From contig NZ_CP104208.1 of the NCBI RefSeq assembly GCF_026230175.1, positions 2,542,001 to 2,606,000 on the forward strand: 64,000 nt of DNA. Direction: 5' to 3'. Below, piece after piece: positions 1 through 9,091 of the stretch. Origin of the DNA: Desulfovibrio mangrovi. Lineage in GTDB: Bacteria; Desulfobacterota; Desulfovibrionia; Desulfovibrionales; Desulfovibrionaceae. Within the stretch, counting starts at the first letter, position 1, and each line of letters begins with the position of its first letter. A program made the position numbers and the translations under genes. The notes beneath the pieces are model-generated. The model did no database searches, had not been told where the DNA came from, and saw only the letters and a program-made list of their open reading frames with translations.

Positions 1-639
1 CGCGCCAGGGGTGTATTTGGCCTTGTAATCAAAGAAGCCCGCACCGCTCTCCGGCATGATGAGCACCGGAGGCAATGCCCTGTCGCCGAGCACGCCGCAG
101 GTCACTTCCACGCCGGGGACCGAGGGTTCGATGATCACCTCGTCGCCGGTCTCAAAGATGGCCTTGAGGGCAGCATGCAGCGTTTCCTGCGAATCCACGC
201 GAGAAAGACCGAGGCTGGAGCCCCCCGTATTGGACTTGGCGAAAAGCGGATAGGGAAGCGATGGCTGCCAGTCTTCCGCAGGCAGCTCGGCCAGAAATAC
301 CCATGGGGGAGTGGGCAGCCCGTGACGCACGAAGACCTGCTTGGCTACCGCCTTGTTCAAGGCAAGGAAGGAACCGGCCGGACCTGACCCCTGATAGGGA
401 CAACCGGCGTTTTCCAGCATGGCCTGAACCAGGCCATCCTCACCGGGGGAGCCGTGCAGGTTGATGAAGGCGAAATCGTGGGAGGATGCAGCTTCGAGCA
501 ACCCGTCCATGGAGGTTGCGGGGTCGAACCGCGTAACATCATGACCAAGCGCCAGAAGCGCTTTTTCTATACCGCGGGCACCGGAAAGCGAAACCTCACG
601 TTCGCTGGACCATCCGCCCGCTATCAAGAGAATACGCAT
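1..639 (-). CDS. ddl: D-alanine--D-alanine ligase, N-terminal part (cut by window edge)
   Basis: The protein joins two D-alanines with ATP to make the dipeptide that ends the peptidoglycan stem peptide; it acts in the cytoplasm. Reading leftwards from ATG at 637-639, an open frame runs through the window edge for 213 codons. It begins MRILLIAGGWSSEREVSLSG, the usual Ddl start, followed by the HGSPGEDG loop, the SLPYPLFAKSNTGGSSLG part of the ATP-grasp fold, and a late FFDYKAKY motif. The C-terminal third, with the metal-binding residues, lies outside the window. The start lies 44 nt inside the end of the upstream HD-domain gene, so the two are probably co-transcribed and translationally coupled. 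Confidence 0.95.
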   Translation of the reverse strand, partial: MRILLIAGGWSSEREVSLSGARGIEKALLALGHDVTRFDPATSMDGLLEAASSHDFAFINLHGSPGEDGLVQAMLENAGCPYQGSGPAGSFLALNKAVAKQVFVRHGLPTPPWVFLAELPAEDWQPSLPYPLFAKSNTGGSSLGLSRVDSQETLHAALKAIFETGDEVIIEPSVPGVEVTCGVLGDRALPPVLIMPESGAGFFDYKAKYTPGA

Positions 640-1240
640 TGAGAGGAATTCCCATCCTTCTGCTGAAAGCTGTTTCTATGGCCACCGCCTGCAGATAGGA
701 TTCATGTATCCGCTGGCGGATCCGTTCTGTCTTGCCGTAACGCACGTACAGGTCGTCGAAGCGCTCATCCAGCGTTACCACGCTGTCATGCATGACGCGT
801 TTGTCCGCATAGATGATGGACAGCGGCAGAAACCACGCATCCACGTCAATGTGCCACGGCCAGTGCACGTGGTGCAGCACACCCTGCGCAATGTGCGGGT
901 TGCCGCACACTTCCATGACGATGCTGGCACCGAGCTGGGAATGATTGCCCCCGTGCACAATGGTGTAGGACTTGGCAATATCGTGCAGCAAAGCGCTGGC
1001 TGTCACGCAGGGTACATCCACGGTCATGCCGGTCTGCGCTGCGGTTTCGGCTATGAAACCGGCAACAAGCGCCACATGCTCGCTATGTTCGCGGATATGC
1101 TCAGGCATGCCGTATTTATCCCATTGCCTGCGGCACATGGCCGCATCCGGCACCTGCCACTGCGGGTTGTTGGCAAACTGCAAGGGCGGCGTAGACTCTT
1201 GATGCAACGAGGATTTCTGCTGTACGGGCTGGCCTGTCAT
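596..1240 (-). CDS. HD-domain phosphohydrolase-like protein
   Basis: A 214-residue protein of the HD superfamily of metal-dependent phosphohydrolases; its substrate is unknown. The metal ligands are visible: the first His in HSEHVALVAGFIAE, then the LLHDIAK His-Asp pair, then HGGNHSQLGA. I place the start at ATG 1238-1240, with AGGA six bases upstream; an in-frame GTG seven codons earlier (1261) is possible but lacks a good ribosome site. The 3' end overlaps the start of ddl by 44 nt, so the pair forms an operon, although nothing links this protein to cell-wall synthesis. Related proteins act on nucleotides or tRNA ends, so no specific function is claimed. Confidence 0.85.
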   Translation of the reverse strand: MTGQPVQQKSSLHQESTPPLQFANNPQWQVPDAAMCRRQWDKYGMPEHIREHSEHVALVAGFIAETAAQTGMTVDVPCVTASALLHDIAKSYTIVHGGNHSQLGASIVMEVCGNPHIAQGVLHHVHWPWHIDVDAWFLPLSIIYADKRVMHDSVVTLDERFDDLYVRYGKTERIRQRIHESYLQAVAIETAFSRRMGIPLNAYSLDSGRMVQRT

Positions 1241-1459
1241 GAATGATCCTGTACGGTTCACGGTTCTGTGGGGGAAGAGTAGCCCCGCCCTTTGCCTTTA
1301 GCAAGTACGTATGCAAAATGCAAAGTTGTTTGACAATTCAAAGAATCGTTGCCCCGTTGACAGGGTGACGGCTGGCGCGTAGCACAATGAAACGGTCAAA
1401 TGGGAGCGGTACCCGTCTGACTGCCTGCCGCAACCCCAATCTCGCAAGGAAGGGCCATA

Positions 1460-2545
1460 GTGAACGTAGCTGAATCCTTCAGAGACCCCGCGCTTTGCAA
1501 GGGGCTTCTCGAACGCCTCCACTCCGAACTGGACCAGCCCCTCAGATTCATGGAGGTATGCGGAACGCATACCGTAGCAATTTTCCAGAGCGGCCTTCGC
1601 CCGCTTCTGCCCGAAGGTATCACCCATCTTTCCGGCCCCGGATGTCCCGTATGCGTCACGCACGAAAGCGAAGTGGCCGCGTTCCTCGATCTCGCAGGCC
1701 GCGACGACGTCATCCTCGCAACCTTCGGCGACCTGATGCGCGTCCCCGGCCCCAAGGGACGCAACCTCAAGTTGGCCAAGGCGGAAGGCGCCCGCATTGA
1801 GATAGTGTATTCTCCGATCGACGCGCTGCAACTGGCGATCAAGAATCCCGGCGACACCGTCGTGTTTCTCGGCGTGGGCTTCGAAACCACCGCCCCCACC
1901 ATCGCTGGCACCGTGCTCATGGCCAAGCAGCAGGGACTGAACAATTTCAAGGTGCTTTCCTTCCATAAACTGGTGCCGCCGGCGCTCAAGGTACTGTTGG
2001 ACGACCCCGAATGCGCCATCGACAGCTTCCTGCTGCCCGGACACGTCTCCACCATTCTCGGGTTGGAGCCTTACCAATTTGTGGCGCAGAATTACAAAAC
2101 CCCCGGCGTCATCACCGGTTTCGATCCCGTGGATATTCTGGAATCGCTGCTCATCATGGTGGAACAGCGCAAGAAGGAAGACTACAGCATCGTCAACCAG
2201 TACAAGCGCGCCGTATCCGACTCCGGCAACGCACGCGCCCGCGAGGTCATGTTCTCCGTCTTCGAGACTGCGGATGCCCTGTGGCGAGGCGTGGGCTGCA
2301 TTCCCGAGAGTGGCCTTGTCTTCAGGGACGAGTTCTCCAACTTCGATGCTCTCAAGGCCCTCGACATCACCGTGACTGAAGCGCCCCCCACCCCCGGCTG
2401 CAAATGCGGCGAGGTGCTCAAGGGCAAGATGCAACCCGGCGACTGTCCCCTTTTCGGCAAGGGATGCACCCCTGCCAAGCCCGTCGGCCCCTGCATGGTT
2501 TCCACGGAAGGCAGCTGCGCTGCCTACTACAAATACTCGGTTTAA
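1460..2545 (+). CDS. hypD: Hydrogenase maturation protein HypD
   Basis: HypD is the [4Fe-4S] scaffold that, with HypC, holds the iron atom while CN and CO ligands are added to build the active site of [NiFe]-hydrogenases. The 361-residue length is typical. Key sites are visible: Cys34 in MEVCGTHT, the GPGCPVCV loop (Cys62, Cys65), GFETTAPT, and the C-terminal cysteine set in PGCKCGE and GKGCTPAKPVGPC. The start is GTG at 1460 with AAGGA about nine bases upstream. hypE follows after 18 nt, so the two are one operon. hypA, B, C and F are not in the window. Two TTGACA hexamers lie upstream (1330 and 1357) but no convincing -10 goes with either. Confidence 0.97.
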   Translation: MNVAESFRDPALCKGLLERLHSELDQPLRFMEVCGTHTVAIFQSGLRPLLPEGITHLSGPGCPVCVTHESEVAAFLDLAGRDDVILATFGDLMRVPGPKGRNLKLAKAEGARIEIVYSPIDALQLAIKNPGDTVVFLGVGFETTAPTIAGTVLMAKQQGLNNFKVLSFHKLVPPALKVLLDDPECAIDSFLLPGHVSTILGLEPYQFVAQNYKTPGVITGFDPVDILESLLIMVEQRKKEDYSIVNQYKRAVSDSGNARAREVMFSVFETADALWRGVGCIPESGLVFRDEFSNFDALKALDITVTEAPPTPGCKCGEVLKGKMQPGDCPLFGKGCTPAKPVGPCMVSTEGSCAAYYKYSV

Positions 2546-2563
2546 CGCCAGCAACGGACGATC

Positions 2564-3601
2564 ATGAGCAAAGCAACTCTCGCAGAACAGACGCTACTTC
2601 TGGACCACGGCAGCGGCGGGCAGGCATCCAACCGGCTCATCGGCAGCCTGTTCTTCAAATATTTCGACAACCCGATCCTGAACGCCATGAACGATGCGGC
2701 ACGGCTTGAGATTGTCGGCCCCCTCTCCATGAGCACGGACAGCTACACCGTTGACCCCATATTCTTCCCGGGCGGCGACATCGGCACCCTTGCCGTGCAC
2801 GGCACCGTGAACGACGTGGCCATGATGGGCGCACGCCCCAAGTACCTCTCCTGCGGCTTCATCCTTGAAGAAGGCCTGCCCATGGAGACGCTGGAGCGCA
2901 TTGTGGCCTCCATGGCCAACGCTGCCAACGAAGCGGGCGTGACCATCGTCACCGGCGACACCAAGGTCGTACCCCGTGGCGCCGTGGACAAGGTGTTCAT
3001 CAACACCACCGGCATCGGCGAGATATTCGCCAGCCCCGCGCCCACCGGCAGCAGTGCGCAGCCCGGCGACGCAGTGCTCGTTTCCGGCACCATGGGCGAT
3101 CACGGACTTACCGTACTTTCCGGTCGCGAAGGCCTGAACTTCGCCACGGACATCAAGAGCGACTCCGCGCCGCTCAACCACATGGTGGAAGCCCTGATCT
3201 CGCAGATCGGCGATATCCACGTACTGCGCGACCCTACCCGCGGAGGACTCGCCACCACCCTGAACGAAATCGCGGGACAGTCCGGCGTATGCATCAACCT
3301 GCGCGAAGGCGATGTGCCCGTACGCGAATCCGTACGCAACGGCTGCTCCTTCCTCGGCCTTGACCCGCTCTACCTTGCCAACGAAGGCAAGCTCATCTGC
3401 ATTCTGCCGCAGGAAAAAGCACAAGCAGCGCTGGAACTGATGCGCTCCATGCCCTACGGTGCAGACGCCGCTCAGGTCGGCACCGTACGCAATGGTGACG
3501 ACGGCCCCGGCAAGGCCGGACAGGTCGTGCTGGAAACGCCCCTCGGCGGCCACCGCCTGCTTGCCATGCTGGAAGGCGAACAGCTGCCGCGCATCTGCTA
3601 G
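2564..3601 (+). CDS. hypE: Hydrogenase maturation protein HypE
   Basis: HypE dehydrates a carbamoyl group placed on its last cysteine by HypF, using ATP, to give the thiocyanate that becomes the CN ligand of the hydrogenase iron. The 345-residue protein has the PurM/AIR-synthase fold: LDHGSGGQASNRLI at the start, STDSYTVDPIFFPGGDIG, VHGTVNDVAMMGA, then DPTRGGLATTLNEIA. It ends with the diagnostic PRIC, so the modified Cys345 is the very last residue. It is the second gene after hypD, and a strong terminator follows 22 nt after the stop, closing a two-gene operon. Confidence 0.97.
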   Translation: MSKATLAEQTLLLDHGSGGQASNRLIGSLFFKYFDNPILNAMNDAARLEIVGPLSMSTDSYTVDPIFFPGGDIGTLAVHGTVNDVAMMGARPKYLSCGFILEEGLPMETLERIVASMANAANEAGVTIVTGDTKVVPRGAVDKVFINTTGIGEIFASPAPTGSSAQPGDAVLVSGTMGDHGLTVLSGREGLNFATDIKSDSAPLNHMVEALISQIGDIHVLRDPTRGGLATTLNEIAGQSGVCINLREGDVPVRESVRNGCSFLGLDPLYLANEGKLICILPQEKAQAALELMRSMPYGADAAQVGTVRNGDDGPGKAGQVVLETPLGGHRLLAMLEGEQLPRIC

Positions 3602-3622
3602 CCTGACGCATTCCTAAAAACG

Positions 3623-3655
3623 AAGCTCCGCCGGACCATCCGGCGGAGCTTTTTT
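3623..3655 (+). terminator. Rho-independent terminator of hypDE
   Basis: A perfect 12-bp stem (AAGCTCCGCCGG with its complement) encloses a 5-nt loop and is followed by a run of six T. It lies 22 nt after the hypE stop. Confidence 0.95.
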
Positions 3656-3836
3656 GTATGTCGAGGGAAGGAGATGCAGGCAAATCAAACTTCACACGTC
3701 CCGCTTTCGTTTTGTACCGAAAGGCTGAAGGGTTGCACTCACCCCATCATCTGATATGCTCCGCCCGATACTGAAAATCGACTGTGCGATCACTACGACA
3801 ACACGCTTATCTCCACGACAACTGCACGGAGCACAC

Positions 3837-4514
3837 ATGCCTGAATTCATACTGGTGAGCGATTTCGACGGCACCATCACCGCCCATGACTTTGACGCCC
3901 TTGCACTGGAAAGCGGGTTCATCACCGATGCTGTCACCCCTTGGGAAGAACACCGCGCCGGCAGGCTCTCCCACTTTGATGCCCTGCAGACAACATTTTT
4001 CCAGATCAGGGTGCCGGAACATGAGCTACGAGCTCTGATCGACAAGGCAGAGCCGGACCCGCAGCTGGCGACGTGCATAAGAAAGCTGCGCGACGCCGGA
4101 TGGCGTGTGGTGGTGGCATCCGCAGGCTGTGATTGGTACATACGACCCATTCTGGGCAAGGCTGGTGTCACGATCGGTCCGGACGGCGATCTGGAGCTGC
4201 ACACCAACGGCGGAGAATACAGTCCGGCCACCGGCCTCAGAATGATCCCCCCGAAGGATTCACCGTTCTATGCCCCCGACAACGGCGTGGACAAGGCGGC
4301 CATCGTCCGCTTCCATCAGCAGCGCGGAGCCACAGTAGCCTACGCCGGTGACGGGAACACCGACCTGCCCGCCGCCCTCTGCGTGCCATCGCACCTGCGT
4401 TTCGCACGCGGCCAGCTCATGCAAGCGCTGAAGGAACGCGGCGAAATCGCCCGCCCCTTCTCCCGCTGGGCCGACATTGCCGAAGCTCTGCTTAAGGAGC
4501 AGGCAGGCTCATAA
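3837..4514 (+). CDS. HAD-family phosphatase, MtnX/phosphoserine-phosphatase-like
   Basis: A 225-residue cytoplasmic hydrolase of the haloacid dehalogenase superfamily. Motif I is DFDGTIT (nucleophile Asp9, acid Asp11); motif II is the VVASAG stretch; motif III/IV is the GDGNTDLPAA loop that binds magnesium. The cap insertion resembles the subgroup containing phosphoserine phosphatase and MtnX, so a small phosphorylated metabolite is the likely substrate. No methionine-salvage or serine genes are adjacent, so the substrate is not assigned. I choose ATG 3837 because GGAG lies five bases upstream and the protein then begins right at the first strand; the frame extends 27 codons upstream without a ribosome site. 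It is a single-gene unit. Confidence 0.85.
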   Translation: MPEFILVSDFDGTITAHDFDALALESGFITDAVTPWEEHRAGRLSHFDALQTTFFQIRVPEHELRALIDKAEPDPQLATCIRKLRDAGWRVVVASAGCDWYIRPILGKAGVTIGPDGDLELHTNGGEYSPATGLRMIPPKDSPFYAPDNGVDKAAIVRFHQQRGATVAYAGDGNTDLPAALCVPSHLRFARGQLMQALKERGEIARPFSRWADIAEALLKEQAGS

Positions 4515-4535
4515 CCACCTTTTGAGACCAATAAA

Positions 4536-4565
4536 AAAAGCCGGAAGCTGCTGCTTCCGGCTTTT
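4536..4565. terminator. Bidirectional terminator between the HAD gene and queH
   Basis: A 13-bp stem (AAAAGCCGGAAGC with its complement) with loop TGCT has A-run and T-run flanks, so it can end transcripts of both converging genes. Confidence 0.9.
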
Positions 4566-4649
4566 ACCGTCTGAAAACGTTGCGGCGTTACAGCCCCCTT
4601 CCCAACCACCATCGTATTTGATGGCAAGCGGGGCCAGACGTCACAACAC

Positions 4650-5207
4650 CTACTTCTTATTCAAATCCCGCAGATCGCGGGCATACCGCTCATTCTCGCT
4701 GTAGAGGCATCCGCAGTACTGCTGGCGGTAGATACCCCATTCCTGCGAGGTCTCTATGCCTTCCTCCCATCCGGTGCGGAAATCGCGATAGAGAAACGAG
4801 ACAGGGCCGTCCTTGGTCATGTCCTCTCCAAGCTGGCGCAGCATGTCATGCTTCTGCTTTCTGGAATACAGGACAGTGGTGGAGACGAAATCGAACTTTC
4901 CACGCGTGGCGATGGCAAGAGCGCGTTCCAGCCGCAACGCATAACAATGGAAGCAACGGTTTTCCTCCCGGTAGCTCACGGCACGAAACCAGACCTTGGG
5001 GTCGTATTCGTTGTCCTTGAATATGACGGGAATGCCCAGCCGCTCGGCCACCTCGGCAGCCGCCTGCCGCCGCCGCATGTATTCCTGCAGCGGATGGATA
5101 TTGGGGTTCCAGAAGAACCCCGTCACTTCAAAACCTTCTTCCTGCAGGCGGCGCACCGGCACGATGGCGCAGGGGCCGCAGCAGATATGGAGCAACACGC
5201 GAGCCAT
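4650..5207 (-). CDS. queH: Epoxyqueuosine reductase QueH
   Basis: QueH reduces epoxyqueuosine to queuosine in the anticodon wobble base of tRNAs, replacing the cobalamin enzyme QueG in many anaerobes. The 185-residue length matches the family (formerly DUF208). Conserved cysteines are present in the expected groups: Cys9-Cys10 in HICCGPC, Cys85 and Cys88 in RCFHC, and Cys165 and Cys167 in YCGC; these bind a [4Fe-4S] cluster and a nearby metal. The start has AGGA six bases upstream. The gene begins two bases after the RNase E/G gene ends, so they share a transcript with a radical-SAM gene further upstream, giving an RNA-processing and modification flavour. Confidence 0.93.
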   Translation of the reverse strand: MARVLLHICCGPCAIVPVRRLQEEGFEVTGFFWNPNIHPLQEYMRRRQAAAEVAERLGIPVIFKDNEYDPKVWFRAVSYREENRCFHCYALRLERALAIATRGKFDFVSTTVLYSRKQKHDMLRQLGEDMTKDGPVSFLYRDFRTGWEEGIETSQEWGIYRQQYCGCLYSENERYARDLRDLNKK

Positions 5208-5209
5208 GG

Positions 5210-6679
5210 CTAATCCTTCTTGGGAGTAACCTCGATGCGCAGATCAAACTTCTGCTCCATCTCGAAAAGGCGTTCGCGCTTGTGGTTCAGCAGGTACAGG
5301 GCCAGTTCGCCGTTGCATTCATAGCGCATGGAACCGTTGTGCTTGCCGTGGGTAATCTTCTGCAAAATATCCTTGAGGGCCTGAAGGGCCTGCCATTCCA
5401 TGTTGCGACGCGTGCCGGAGCCGCCGCAGCAGGGACACAGTTCGGAACTGATGGACAGAGCCGAGGAACCAAGGCGCTGGCGCACCACCTGCAGCAGGCC
5501 GAAGCGGCTCATCTTGCCCACATCATGACGGGCTCGGTCGTTCTTCATGGCCTGACGCAGGGTCTTTTCCACCTCGCGCCAGTGGTTGCGATCGCGCATT
5601 TCGATGAAGTCGATGACCACCTGCCCGCCGATATCGCGCAGCTTGAGTTGCTGGGCGATGGTCATGGCGGCTTCGGTGTTGGTCTTCAGGGCCATGGATT
5701 CGAAATTGGTCTTGCCCGCGATCTTGCCGGAGTTGATGTCGATGGCCATGAGCGCTTCAGTCTGGTCGAAGACCAGTCTGCCGCCCGAAGGCATGGTCAC
5801 TTCGCGGGAATAGATCTGCTCTATCTGCTTCTGCAGGTTGAAGCGTTCCCACAGCGAGGTTTCCGGTGCGGTGTGCAGGCGCACCTGCAGGCCGCGACGC
5901 GGGAACACGAGGCTGGCGAATTCTTCAACGGACTTGGCGGTGTTCTCGTCATCCACCCACACTTCCGTCACGTCGTCGGTAAGATAGTCGCGGATGGAAC
6001 GGGTGGCGAGGTCGCGTTCCTGATAGATCAGGCTGGGAGAAGGCTCGGTGGTGGCCTTCTTGCGCACGTCTTTCCACAAACGCTTCAGGAAGCTCAAGTC
6101 GCGCTGCATGGCGGTCTTGGGCTGATCCACGCTCACGGTGCGTACGATAACGCCGAGGTTCTCGCCGGGGTCAAGGCCTTCCAGAAGCTTTTTCAGGCGC
6201 TGACGTTCCTTGTCGTCCTCCACCTTGCGGGAGACGCCTATCTGGTCGCGGCCGGGAGTAAGGACGAGAAAACGTCCGGGAAGAGAAAGATAGGAGGTCA
6301 GGAACGCGCCCTTGGTGCCGGTGGGTTCCTTCACCACCTGCACGAGCACTTCCATGCCTGCCTTGAGCACTTTCTGGATAAGGGGGTACTTGCGTCCCTT
6401 GTTCGGATCGTGCGGTGCGGAATAGTATTCCGGATGCACTTCATCTATCTGCAGAAAGCCGTTCTTTTCCGCGCCGTAGCTGACAAAGGCGGCCTGCAGG
6501 TTCGTATCGATGTTGTTGATGGTACCTTTATAGATATTACCCTTGGTCTTCGCCTGGTGGACCATTTCCACATAGTATTCCTGTACGGAACCCTCTTCGG
6601 CGAGAGACACCTCTACCTGCTCACCAGGCAGCACACTGATAAACAGTTTGCGTCTGCCCTTTTTCTGGGAGCTGCTCAT
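5210..6679 (-). CDS. rng: RNase E/G family endoribonuclease
   Basis: A 489-residue 5'-end-sensing single-strand endoribonuclease used in rRNA maturation and mRNA decay. The order is the family's: an S1 RNA-binding domain near residues 37-120, a 5'-sensor region, then the DNase I-like catalytic domain with EALMAIDINSGK, GGQVVIDFIEM and the zinc-link CPCCGGSG. It has RNase G length and lacks the long scaffold tail of E. coli RNase E, so it may serve both roles here. The start has GAGGAAA just upstream. It sits between a radical-SAM gene and queH on one strand. Confidence 0.93.
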   Translation of the reverse strand: MSSSQKKGRRKLFISVLPGEQVEVSLAEEGSVQEYYVEMVHQAKTKGNIYKGTINNIDTNLQAAFVSYGAEKNGFLQIDEVHPEYYSAPHDPNKGRKYPLIQKVLKAGMEVLVQVVKEPTGTKGAFLTSYLSLPGRFLVLTPGRDQIGVSRKVEDDKERQRLKKLLEGLDPGENLGVIVRTVSVDQPKTAMQRDLSFLKRLWKDVRKKATTEPSPSLIYQERDLATRSIRDYLTDDVTEVWVDDENTAKSVEEFASLVFPRRGLQVRLHTAPETSLWERFNLQKQIEQIYSREVTMPSGGRLVFDQTEALMAIDINSGKIAGKTNFESMALKTNTEAAMTIAQQLKLRDIGGQVVIDFIEMRDRNHWREVEKTLRQAMKNDRARHDVGKMSRFGLLQVVRQRLGSSALSISSELCPCCGGSGTRRNMEWQALQALKDILQKITHGKHNGSMRYECNGELALYLLNHKRERLFEMEQKFDLRIEVTPKKD

Positions 6680-6726
6680 ATGTTTCCTCGTAAAAAGTTC
6701 CCCGCACCGTTGCGGTCGGCACGGCG

Positions 6727-7710
6727 CTACCGGCAGGCGTAAAACGGTCCTTTTGCTCCGGCAAGTCCTGCCGCATCGGCATCCACCGCATGGATGACGC
6801 CCTGATGCTGCAGTATGGCAAGAGCCGATTCCACCTTCTCAAGCGGCAGAGACAGGGACAGCGCAAGCTGATCCGGTGTCTGCGGCCGCCGTTGCAGGGA
6901 ACGCGCGATCATTTCCGTCACAGCCTTCTGGTCTCGTTCCACAAGGTCTGCACGCTGCCCCGTGCGCAGAAAGACGGTTCCTGGTGTTTCGGGCGCCAGG
7001 GCGCAGGCTTCGGAAAGCTCGCTGCACCAACGCCTGCGCACATCAGGCGGAACCGCCTTGGCAACCGGATAGGCTCCGGGGCGGGAAAGAGTCGTCACGT
7101 CCACCCTGTCGGGTGAAAGCCGTTTCACATAGTCCTTGAGCAGGGCAAAATTCTCTTCGGAATCGTTGATGCCCTGCGCCAGCAGTATTTCAAGAAAGAT
7201 TCTGCCTTTGAACATGGCCCTGAACCGCAGCAGCGATTCCGCAATGTCAGAGGCGCTAAGCCCCCCGCAGGGGCGATTCAGCTTGATAAATTCTTCCTCC
7301 ACCAACGAGTCCAGCGAGGGCAGAACAACATCTGCCTGCGCCATTTCCTCACAGACAGATGCATCCGTCAGCAGCGAGGTGTTGGTGAGGACGGCCACGG
7401 GAACATCCGGCATGATGCGACGGCAGCCAGCAATGATGGCTCCCATTTCGCTATTCAGGCTTGGCTCGCCTGCTCCGCCGAGTGTCACGTAGTCCGGTAA
7501 AATTTCATTTTGCGCCCGCCACTGCTCCAGTTCCGCCAGAATCACGTCTGCCGGAACGTAGGGGGCACGGCGCAGGGTCAACTCATCGGTTCTGCCCACT
7601 TCGCAGTACAGGCAGTCCATGGAGCACACACGCCGTCCAAGCAGATCCAGTCCGAGTGAACGGCCGAGCCTGCTGGAAGTAACGGGACCAAATATATAGG
7701 TAAACGTCAT
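6727..7710 (-). CDS. Radical SAM protein with C-terminal winged-helix-like region
   Basis: A 327-residue radical SAM enzyme of the COG0731 type (relatives of the wyosine-synthesis enzyme Tyw1, but short). The cluster-binding cysteines are Cys29, Cys33 and Cys36 in CSMDCLYC, followed by GGAGEPSLN, which contacts SAM. About 65 residues at the C-terminus (from roughly residue 255) resemble a small winged-helix domain of leucine-rich helices. The substrate is unknown. It is the first gene of a three-gene strand run with RNase E/G and queH, and its start (AGGA 11 bases upstream) has only moderate support. Confidence 0.88.
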   Translation of the reverse strand: MTFTYIFGPVTSSRLGRSLGLDLLGRRVCSMDCLYCEVGRTDELTLRRAPYVPADVILAELEQWRAQNEILPDYVTLGGAGEPSLNSEMGAIIAGCRRIMPDVPVAVLTNTSLLTDASVCEEMAQADVVLPSLDSLVEEEFIKLNRPCGGLSASDIAESLLRFRAMFKGRIFLEILLAQGINDSEENFALLKDYVKRLSPDRVDVTTLSRPGAYPVAKAVPPDVRRRWCSELSEACALAPETPGTVFLRTGQRADLVERDQKAVTEMIARSLQRRPQTPDQLALSLSLPLEKVESALAILQHQGVIHAVDADAAGLAGAKGPFYACR

Positions 7711-7974
7711 TGCGTTTATCTGTCCTTGTCTCGGTGATTTTTCTGAGTATAGCGCGCCGCCGTAAAAAACAACACGATTATTTCACCGAAGAAGCATGAA
7801 AGCGGGTTTTCCGCGAAAAAGCAAGTAATCATCCCGGCCGGGTACGCAAGAGCCTGCCGCACGGGAGCTCCGTAGGTGCTTCAGGAACGCTGGCGCACAA
7901 CGCATCCGCACGACTATCCTTGACAGTCGCGGCAGAGCACAGTACGGCGTTGCACCAACCACGGAGGAATTACA

Positions 7975-8907
7975 ATGCCAAAGCAAGGTGAACTGGTACT
8001 GCTCATCAGCCCCCGAGGCAAGAGATATATGAAGCGCGTGGAGCCGGAAAACGACATCCACGGCACCGACGGTCTGCTCAAGATGACCGACATCATGGAA
8101 GCGGGCTACGGCAGCATCGTGTACACGCACAAGGGCAAGCCCTACCGTGTGCAGCGCCCCGCCCTGCACGACCTTGTCACCGGCGTGAAGCGCCAGACGC
8201 AGGTCATCTATCCCAAGGACATCGGCTACATCTGCATGAAGCTGGGCGTAGGCAACGGCACCAAGGTGATCGAAGCCGGTTCCGGCTCCGGCAGCCTGAC
8301 CATGGCCCTGAGCTGGTTCGCCGGTGAACGCGGTGAAATTCACACCCATGAAGCCCGTCTGGAATTCATGAACCTGTGCCGCCGCAACCTCGACTGGGCA
8401 GGCGTGGGCCAAAACGTCACCCTGTACAACCACGATATCGCCAACGGTTTCCTCATCAACGATGCGGACGCCCTGTTCCTCGACGTGCGCGACCCGTGGG
8501 AATACGTTCGCCACATTCCCTCCGCCGTCAAGCCCGGCGCCATGTGCGGTTTCCTCGTCCCCACCATCGATCAGGTTTCCAGCCTGCTGGTGGAACTAGA
8601 AAAGGGTCCCTTCGACGAAGTGGAAGTTTCCGAACTGCTGCTGCGCAAGTGGAAGCCCGTACCCGACCGCATGCGTCCTGCCGACCGCATGGTCGCCCAC
8701 ACCGGTTTCCTCATCTTCTGCCGTCATCAGGAAGGTCTTGAGGAAATCAATGCCCAGAAGTCTCTCGGCACCCGCGAACGCAAGCAGGAGGCCGCCCGTC
8801 TGGAACGTCTCGGCCTGAGCTCCATCCCCGAAGACGCACTGTGTGGCGGAGTCGGCCCCGTTGACGGCGACGAAGCCGACGACGAAGGCGGTCTGTGCGA
8901 GGATTAG
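7975..8907 (+). CDS. trmI: tRNA (adenine-N1)-methyltransferase, TrmI type
   Basis: A 310-residue class I SAM methyltransferase that makes m1A58 in the tRNA T-loop. The N-terminal beta-rich domain (residues 1-75) is followed by YPKDIGYI, then the SAM loop VIEAGSGSGSLTMAL, the acidic residue in THEARLEF, and the catalytic-site LFLDVRDPWEY. The C-terminal 40 residues, after the fold ends, are acidic and look disordered; they are longer than in Thermus TrmI. GGAGG stands seven bases before ATG. It is a single-gene unit. A TTGACA lies at 7920 but its -10 partner is poor. Confidence 0.93.
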   Translation: MPKQGELVLLISPRGKRYMKRVEPENDIHGTDGLLKMTDIMEAGYGSIVYTHKGKPYRVQRPALHDLVTGVKRQTQVIYPKDIGYICMKLGVGNGTKVIEAGSGSGSLTMALSWFAGERGEIHTHEARLEFMNLCRRNLDWAGVGQNVTLYNHDIANGFLINDADALFLDVRDPWEYVRHIPSAVKPGAMCGFLVPTIDQVSSLLVELEKGPFDEVEVSELLLRKWKPVPDRMRPADRMVAHTGFLIFCRHQEGLEEINAQKSLGTRERKQEAARLERLGLSSIPEDALCGGVGPVDGDEADDEGGLCED

Positions 8908-8935
8908 TTTCCCGCTTCCGCCTATTACGATAATG

Positions 8936-8965
8936 AAGGCCGCCCCTTGGGGCGGCCTTTTTTTT
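8936..8965 (+). terminator. Rho-independent terminator of trmI
   Basis: Stem AAGGCCGCCCC with its complement, two-base loop, then a run of eight T, 28 nt after the stop codon. Confidence 0.95.
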
Positions 8966-9030
8966 ATTGCCCGCAACCGCAGTTATCCCAAGAGGTTCTC
9001 CCACCCTCCAGGCCCATTCTTTCGGTAGCC

Positions 9031-9067
9031 CAAAAAGAAAAAGCCGGAAGCTTAACGCTTCCGGCTT
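9031..9067 (-). terminator. Minus-strand terminator of the 9092-9592 gene
   Basis: Perfect 11-bp stem AAGCCGGAAGC with loop TTAAC. The A-rich flank at 9031-9042 becomes the U-run on the minus strand. Confidence 0.88.
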
Positions 9068-9091
9068 CTATTCTCTGAATCAGACTCTGAA

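Noticed and set aside
1298-2554. A 418-codon minus-strand frame across hypD
   Set aside because: Antisense to a gene with all HypD motifs; the few protein-like segments mirror hypD codons.
3756-3836. Longer N-terminus of the HAD phosphatase
   Set aside because: No ribosome site at the upstream ATG, and the added residues are unlike family members, which start at the first beta strand.
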